This document shows, piece by piece, positions 41,550 to 46,664 of a stretch of DNA of 46,664 nt. The notes below the pieces were generated by a model. The model did no database searches, was not told the DNA's origin, and saw nothing but the letters and a program-made list of their open reading frames with translations. Numbering within the stretch: position 1 is the first letter of the stretch; the number at the start of each line of letters is the position of its first letter. The position numbers and the translations under genes are program-made. The stretch spans positions 1 to 46,664 of the forward strand of contig JAFABO010000100.1 in assembly GCA_023426005.1 (NCBI GenBank), given 5' to 3'. Source of the DNA: Bacillota bacterium (lineage in GTDB: Bacteria > Bacillota > Clostridia > Acetivibrionales > DSM-1351).

Positions 41550-43295
41550 ATGGAAAATGTAAAGTGGGTATGGAGCTATATAAAGAAATATAAACTCAGG
41601 ATTTGCATAAGCCTTATCATGGTACTGGCTGCTTCTGCACTAAGCATGGTATCTCCATATGTGTCAGGTATTATTGTTGACAGGGTTATCAAGCAGGGAC
41701 ACAGGGAAATACTTTTTACGCTGGCGGCATTAATGATTGGAGCCACAGCGGCAAAGGCAATAATAAGATTTACATATCAGATAAACTTTGAGAAGGTCTC
41801 CCAGGGAGCATATATGACCATCAGGGAGAATATGTACAGAAAGCTTCAGGAGCTGGACTTCAAGTTTTTCGACACAACAAGAACCGGTGACATTATGGCG
41901 AAAATGACCGGTGATATGGAAACAGTCCGCCATTTTACATCCTGGGTTATTTACATGGTATTTGAAAATGCCGTAATTTTTATTTTTGCGGTGACGCTGT
42001 TATTTACAATCAATTGGCAGTTTACACTTGTATTGCTTCTGGTCATACCCTTTCTCGGCTGGGCGGCCATAAAGCTTGCCAATGAGGTCAGACCGACTTT
42101 TTCAGCCGTCAGACAGCAGTTTTCAAGACTTAATTCGGTAGTGCAGGAGAATATCAGCGGAAACAGGGTTATAAAGGCCTTTGCCACAGAGAAAATTGAG
42201 ATTGGCAAATTTGACAGGGAAAATGAGGCATACAGGCAGAGAAACATGGATGCGGCCAATGTTTGGTCAAAATATCTGCCCGTAATAGATTCACTTGCCG
42301 GTACTCTCTCACTCACCATCATAATAATTGGGGGTATTCTGGTAATCAACAATCAGATATCCATCGGAGAGCTGGTAACCTTCAACTCCATAATATGGGC
42401 CCTGGGCAATCCTATGAGACAGTGCGGCTGGCTTATAAATGATATACAGCGCTTTAACGCCTCGGCCGATAAAATCAGGGAATTCTTCGAGACCGAGACA
42501 TCAATAAGCAATATAGAAAAGCCTGCCGAAGAGGATATCAAAGGCGTGGTTGAATTTAGAAATGTGAGCTTCGGCTACGAGGGGGAAGAGGTTCTAAAAA
42601 ATGTCAGCCTGAAGGCCAATCCCGGTCAGACAATAGCTATAATAGGACCTACCGGTTCAGGTAAATCCACACTGGTTAATCTCATATGCAGATTCTATGA
42701 CTGCAGTGAGGGTGAAGTACTGATAGACAATATAAATGTCAGGGATATGGAATTGAAAAACCTCCGTGCAAAAATATCGGTTGCAATGCAGGATGTGTTC
42801 CTTTTCTCAGATACCATCGAGGGCAACATAGCCTATGGCGTACCCGATGCTCCGTATGAATCGGTGAAGTGGGCTGCAGGAATAGCGGATGCCCATAATT
42901 TCATATCAAACCTGCCCGAAGGTTATGATACCATTATCGGGGAGAGGGGAGTGGGCCTGTCGGGCGGGCAGAGGCAGAGAATAGCGCTTGCACGGGCTAT
43001 ACTGAAAAATCCCTCAATACTGATTCTGGACGATACAACCTCCAGTGTGGATATGGAAACCGAATTCGAGATACACAAGACTCTGAGATCTTTTTACAAT
43101 AATAAAACGACATTTATAATTGCTCATAGAATTGCATCTGTAAAAAATGCCGATAAGATAATAGTTCTTAACGGAGGAACAATTATTGAACAGGGTACAC
43201 ATGAAGAACTTTTAAAACAAGAGGGTTACTATTATGATGTATATCTTACCCAATTCGGCGATTTTGACGCCGCAGCGGTCAAGGAGGTGGGGTAA
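41550..43295 (+). CDS. Heterodimeric ABC exporter subunit with degenerate Walker B
   Basis: A 581-residue half-transporter: six membrane helices in residues 1-300 and a nucleotide-binding domain at 335-575. Walker A GPTGSGKST at 366-374, signature LSGGQ at 470-474, H-loop His526. Walker B ends ILILDD-T: the catalytic Glu is Asp495, as in the degenerate subunit of BmrC/TM287-type heterodimers. It pairs with the next gene (stop and start overlap at 43295). Probably a multidrug or lipid exporter. Confidence 0.9.
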   Translation: MENVKWVWSYIKKYKLRICISLIMVLAASALSMVSPYVSGIIVDRVIKQGHREILFTLAALMIGATAAKAIIRFTYQINFEKVSQGAYMTIRENMYRKLQELDFKFFDTTRTGDIMAKMTGDMETVRHFTSWVIYMVFENAVIFIFAVTLLFTINWQFTLVLLLVIPFLGWAAIKLANEVRPTFSAVRQQFSRLNSVVQENISGNRVIKAFATEKIEIGKFDRENEAYRQRNMDAANVWSKYLPVIDSLAGTLSLTIIIIGGILVINNQISIGELVTFNSIIWALGNPMRQCGWLINDIQRFNASADKIREFFETETSISNIEKPAEEDIKGVVEFRNVSFGYEGEEVLKNVSLKANPGQTIAIIGPTGSGKSTLVNLICRFYDCSEGEVLIDNINVRDMELKNLRAKISVAMQDVFLFSDTIEGNIAYGVPDAPYESVKWAAGIADAHNFISNLPEGYDTIIGERGVGLSGGQRQRIALARAILKNPSILILDDTTSSVDMETEFEIHKTLRSFYNNKTTFIIAHRIASVKNADKIIVLNGGTIIEQGTHEELLKQEGYYYDVYLTQFGDFDAAAVKEVG

Positions 43296-45079
43296 TGGCC
43301 AGAAACAAGTATGATGTAGATGAAGAATTGGTATCGGTTTTCAGAATGAAAGACTTAATAAGGCTGCTCAGATATATGAAGCCCTATAAGCTCACCATAG
43401 TTGTTACAGTTATGCTGATGCTCATTGCCAGCGTTGCAAATCTGCTGGGCCCGGTACTTGTGCAGGATGCAATAGACAACAGAATTCCGGACAAGGATAT
43501 TAACGGATTGATAATTTTGTCGGTCATTTTTGCCGTCACTCTTATTATAAATGCAATATGCTTCAAATTCAGGGTCAAGCTTATGTCCACCATAGGGAAC
43601 AATATTGTAAGAAAGATAAGGGAAGATATTTTCTACAAGCTTCAGGAGCTTCCATTCTCATATTACGACAGCCGCCCTCATGGAAAAATACTGGTCAGGG
43701 TATTAAACTACGTCAATTCACTGAGTGACCTGCTGTCAAACGGTTTTATAAACTTTGTGACCGACATGTTCACGCTGGTGTGTATCATAGCTTTCATGCT
43801 GTTCATAAATGTGAAGCTCACATTGGTCAGCCTGCTGGGACTGCCTCCCCTTATAATAGCCATAATGTGTATCAAAAACATACAGAGAAGGAATACCCAG
43901 GCTTTAAGCATGAAGCAGTCAAACCTTAACGCTTATATCCATGAGAGCATTTGCGGTGTCAAGGTTACCCAGTCCTTTGCCCGGGAAGAAAAGAACGAGA
44001 GTATTTTCCATGAACTGAGCACTGCCTATAGAAAGGCGTGGATGAAATTTGTCAAATCCAACTTTATCCTATGGCCTATAATTGATACCATCTCGACTAC
44101 AGGTGTAGCAGTCCTCTATTTTGCGGGGATAATATGGTTTCAAGATGTGTCGGTGGGAGTGCTCATAGCTTTTGTGAGTTACATATGGAGATTCTGGCAG
44201 CCCATTGCCAATATGGGGAATTTTTATAACGCCATGATAAATGCCATGGCCTATCTTGAGAGGATATTTGAGACTATAGATGAAAAGCCGGCAATTTCCA
44301 ATCTCCCGGGAGCCACTGAAATGCCTCAGGTAAAAGGGCAGGTGGAATTCAAAAATGTGGGCTTTACCTATGATGTGGAGGCCGGAAACAAAATACTTGA
44401 CGATATAAACTTTGAAGTCGAACAGGGCAGCACAATTGCACTTGTTGGGCCTACCGGGGCAGGAAAGAGTACGGTAATCAACCTTCTCAGCAGATTTTAT
44501 GATGTTCAGGAGGGAGAGGTCCTGGTAGACGGAATAAATATAAGGAATGTCACACTGGGTTCTCTCAGAAGTCAAATGGGCGTGATGCTTCAAGATACCT
44601 TCCTTTTTTCGGGAACGGTAATGAGCAACATTAAATACGCCAGGCCGGACGCCACCGATGAGGAGGCCATACAGGCAGCAAAAGCAGTATGCGCCCATGA
44701 TTTTATAATGAATCTGAAGGATGGGTACAATACTGAAATAAATGAAAGGGGAACAAGGCTGTCCATAGGGGAGCGGCAGCTCATATCCTTTGCCAGAGCA
44801 CTGCTTGCCGACCCGAGAATTCTCATATTGGATGAGGCGACCTCAAGCATTGATACCAGGACAGAGCTTGCCCTTCAAAACGGTTTGCAGAGACTGCTGA
44901 AAGGCAGAACCTCCTTCATAATTGCCCACAGGCTTTCTACAATAAAAAATGCCGATTGTATTATGTATATTGACAGCGGCTCAATAGTGGAACGCGGAAC
45001 ACATGAGGAATTACTGGCTTTAAAAGGGCACTATTGCAAGTTGTACAATTCTCAGTTCAGTGTGCTTGAGGCTGTGTAG
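43295..45079 (+). CDS. Heterodimeric ABC exporter subunit with catalytic Walker B
   Basis: A 594-residue half-transporter. Membrane domain 1-320; nucleotide-binding domain 345-590. Walker A GPTGAGKST at 385-393; Walker B ILILDE with intact Glu514; H-loop in IIAHRLS. The signature is LSIGE (489-493) instead of LSGGQ. In the dimer its Walker motifs pair with the intact LSGGQ of the upstream subunit to form the working ATP site, while its LSIGE pairs with the Asp-bearing Walker B. Overlaps the upstream stop by one base (TAATG). Confidence 0.92.
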   Translation: MARNKYDVDEELVSVFRMKDLIRLLRYMKPYKLTIVVTVMLMLIASVANLLGPVLVQDAIDNRIPDKDINGLIILSVIFAVTLIINAICFKFRVKLMSTIGNNIVRKIREDIFYKLQELPFSYYDSRPHGKILVRVLNYVNSLSDLLSNGFINFVTDMFTLVCIIAFMLFINVKLTLVSLLGLPPLIIAIMCIKNIQRRNTQALSMKQSNLNAYIHESICGVKVTQSFAREEKNESIFHELSTAYRKAWMKFVKSNFILWPIIDTISTTGVAVLYFAGIIWFQDVSVGVLIAFVSYIWRFWQPIANMGNFYNAMINAMAYLERIFETIDEKPAISNLPGATEMPQVKGQVEFKNVGFTYDVEAGNKILDDINFEVEQGSTIALVGPTGAGKSTVINLLSRFYDVQEGEVLVDGINIRNVTLGSLRSQMGVMLQDTFLFSGTVMSNIKYARPDATDEEAIQAAKAVCAHDFIMNLKDGYNTEINERGTRLSIGERQLISFARALLADPRILILDEATSSIDTRTELALQNGLQRLLKGRTSFIIAHRLSTIKNADCIMYIDSGSIVERGTHEELLALKGHYCKLYNSQFSVLEAV

Positions 45080-45237
45080 CATTTACAATATTGATTTCCG
45101 CAGAAGGCTTTAATGCGGCTCCGGATTTTCCTGCCCGGAAATGACTGTGTACTTTACATGTATTGAATATTGAATTATGATATAAATAAAATAAAAATAT
45201 GGTTTATTCTATTAATTCGATCTGGGAGGATAAAACA

Positions 45238-46281
45238 GTGAGTATAACAAAGAATTATTTCGGTACTTTGCCCGACGGAACAAAGGCAGATATTTTTACT
45301 CTGGCAAATTCAAGGAAAGTATCGGTTGATATTACCAATTTTGGCGGCATAATAGTTTCAATCACAGTGCCCGACAGGGACGGGAATATGTCAGATGTGA
45401 CTTTAGGCTACAGAAACCTTGACAAATATATTGAAAATCCCGGATATCTGGGAGCGCTTGTAGGAAGGCACGCAAACAGAATAGAAGATGCCAGGTTTGA
45501 ACTCAACGGAAAAGTATATGAACTGGCTAAGAATGATGGGAAAAATCATCTGCACGGCGGAATAACAGGTTTTCACAATGTTGTATGGAAGGCTGAAGTT
45601 ATTGGTGAAAAGCTCGTACTGACCCACACAAGTCCTGATGGGGAGGAGAATTATCCGGGAAAGTTAGATGTGAGGGTTGAGTACTCATTAACCGAGGAAA
45701 ATGAGCTTGTTATAGACTACAATGCGGCTTCCGACAAGGATACGGTAGTGAATCTGACGAATCATGCATATTTCAACCTGGGCGGGCATGCATCGGGAGA
45801 TATATTAAAGCACCAGATCTATATAAATGCAGACAGCTTTACACCTGTAAACGACGAGTGCATCCCAACCGGAGAAATCAGAAGCGTAAAGGGGACCGTA
45901 ATGGATTTTACTGCGCTCAGGAGTTTTGCAGAAGGCTTTAACAGCGGCGATGAACAGATTAAAAACGGCGGAGGCTATGACCACAACTGGGTCCTGAATA
46001 CAAAGGGAAATGCCGGGGAAGTGGCAGCAGAGTTGTACCATCCCGAAAGCGGCCGCTTGATGCAGGTGTTTACTACTAAACCGGGTGTACAGTTTTATTC
46101 GGGAAATTTCCTCAATAACCTCAATGGAAAGGAAAATGCCGTCTACGGTGAGAGAAACGGGCTTTGCCTGGAAACACAGTACTTTCCAAATGCAATGAAG
46201 CACAAGCATTTTCCTTCACCTGTTCTCAAAGCGGGAGAAAAGTACCATCATGTAACGATATATAAATTTACTGTTAAATGA
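45238..46281 (+). CDS. galM: Aldose 1-epimerase
   Basis: A 347-residue mutarotase that interconverts alpha and beta anomers of glucose or galactose. HLHGGITGFHNVVW (substrate loop), NLTNHAYFNLGGH with the catalytic His, YDHNWVLN and GLCLETQYFPNA with the catalytic Glu are all present. GTG at 45238 (SITKNYFGTLPDG) after GGGAGG is preferred over ATG 45199. Alone here, not in a galactose operon. Ends at a terminator. Confidence 0.93.
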   Translation: MSITKNYFGTLPDGTKADIFTLANSRKVSVDITNFGGIIVSITVPDRDGNMSDVTLGYRNLDKYIENPGYLGALVGRHANRIEDARFELNGKVYELAKNDGKNHLHGGITGFHNVVWKAEVIGEKLVLTHTSPDGEENYPGKLDVRVEYSLTEENELVIDYNAASDKDTVVNLTNHAYFNLGGHASGDILKHQIYINADSFTPVNDECIPTGEIRSVKGTVMDFTALRSFAEGFNSGDEQIKNGGGYDHNWVLNTKGNAGEVAAELYHPESGRLMQVFTTKPGVQFYSGNFLNNLNGKENAVYGERNGLCLETQYFPNAMKHKHFPSPVLKAGEKYHHVTIYKFTVK

Positions 46282-46295
46282 ATAAATAAAACAAA

Positions 46296-46318
46296 AACCC
46301 CTGGTAAAACCAGGGGTT
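46296..46318. terminator. Bidirectional terminator of galM and the zinc-ribbon gene
   Basis: AACCCCTGGT and ACCAGGGGTT flank AAA; A-rich before, AATTGTT after. It lies between two converging genes. Confidence 0.8.
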
Positions 46319-46348
46319 AATTGTTGTAAAGTACCTGTTGGCACAAAC

Positions 46349-46525
46349 CTATCTTCTGGAAAATCCACCATTAGAACTTTTTTGTGAAGCTTTTTTAGCT
46401 TTTCTGCATTCAGGGCATCTTGCAGGCTCGTTTGTGAATCCTTTTTCTGCGTAGAATTCTTGTTCGCCAACCGTAAAAGTAAAAGTTGCGCCGCAATCTT
46501 TACAAGTAAGAGTTTTGTCTTGCAT
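46349..46525 (-). CDS. Small zinc-ribbon protein (zf-trcl-like)
   Basis: A 58-residue protein starting MQDKTLTCKDCGATFTFTVG and continuing EQEFYAEKGFTNEPARCPECRKAKK. CKDC and CPEC give a four-Cys zinc site; the EQEFYAEKG stretch is diagnostic of this probable zinc-ribbon family. Strong TTGGAGG ribosome site 8 bases before ATG 46525. A longer overlapping frame on the same strand (46216-46539) is a shadow. Function unknown; often single-gene and highly expressed. Confidence 0.9.
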   Translation of the reverse strand: MQDKTLTCKDCGATFTFTVGEQEFYAEKGFTNEPARCPECRKAKKASQKSSNGGFSRR

Positions 46526-46664
46526 TGGAATACCTCCAAAAAATTTTATTGCTGAGCATATAAAGCCTTAAACATTACGGAGCGAAAAAGGATTGTACAA
46601 ATAAGAATAAGAAATTATAAGCCTTAGCACTTATATTATACTATCTGCACAAATAATAAGCAAG

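Noticed and set aside
46216..46539. 107-codon frame on the minus strand
   Set aside because: It overlaps the 58-residue zinc-ribbon protein in another frame, has no motif, and lacks the strong ribosome site that the smaller gene has.
1..46664. CRISPR array or rRNA genes
   Set aside because: No regularly spaced direct repeats and no rRNA-like sequence were seen on either strand.

Overview
The window looks like a chromosomal segment of a low- to mid-GC, anaerobic, spore-former-type Firmicute, most likely a clostridium near Ruminiclostridium. The reasons are the strong purine-rich ribosome binding sites, GTG and TTG starts, a hybrid-cluster protein, AmmeMemoRadiSam genes, an Agr-type peptide/kinase/regulator set, an AbrB-type regulator with a zinc knuckle, and the relic of an FN3-containing surface protein. 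This placement is inference from gene content; no 16S rRNA is present.

Layout. 1-3.7 kb: tail of an unknown gene, a MATE exporter and a YdbS/YdbT-like PH-domain pair. 3.8-10.4 kb: an accessory graveyard. tRNA-Leu(CAA) is followed by a decayed tyrosine recombinase, an interrupted small ORF, an AbrB/RelE-type toxin-antitoxin pair between ~86-bp inverted repeats, and a second 76-nt copy of the tRNA 3' part (a likely att duplication). Then come a minus-strand cluster of mostly unrecognised genes (one a DUF2310 Zn-ribbon protein, one with a frameshift), a broken FN3 protein gene, and further recombinase and HTH relics. 10.5-15.6 kb: an unknown small gene, an SDR oxidoreductase, a Cys-rich KTR protein, an FtsX/ATPase/FtsX ABC transporter behind a strong promoter/operator and two hairpins, and a 2H phosphoesterase. 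15.8-21.1 kb: a tiny membrane protein, a large DUF4157 protein with a nuclease-like C-terminus (a candidate contractile-injection-type effector), an AbrB regulator, and an AgrD-like pre-peptide facing an AgrC/AgrA pair with no intact agrB.

21.3-25.4 kb: a MarR/MFS pair with repeated operator-like sites, then a TetR gene and an ApbE/FMN-binding pair sharing an identical dyad. 25.6-32.9 kb: HD hydrolase, MFS protein, iron alcohol dehydrogenase, orphan response regulator, LigB-AMMECR1 fusion plus radical SAM enzyme, and a DUF1848 protein. 33-37.8 kb: TM2/zinc-ribbon and SPFH/zinc-ribbon proteins, a Crp/Fnr regulator divergent from hybrid-cluster protein, and MscL. 37.9-46.6 kb: a secreted CAP-domain protein behind a probable c-di-AMP (ydaO) riboswitch, a ZIP transporter, an AraC regulator divergent from a heterodimeric ABC exporter with one degenerate ATP site, an aldose epimerase and a small zinc-ribbon protein.

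The most promising items are the DUF4157-nuclease effector without apparatus, the AgrD that appears to have lost agrB, the inverted-repeat-bounded toxin-antitoxin cassette sitting inside another ORF, and the unknown minus-strand cluster at 6.5-9.1 kb. All functional calls come from reading motifs by eye; no database search was run.
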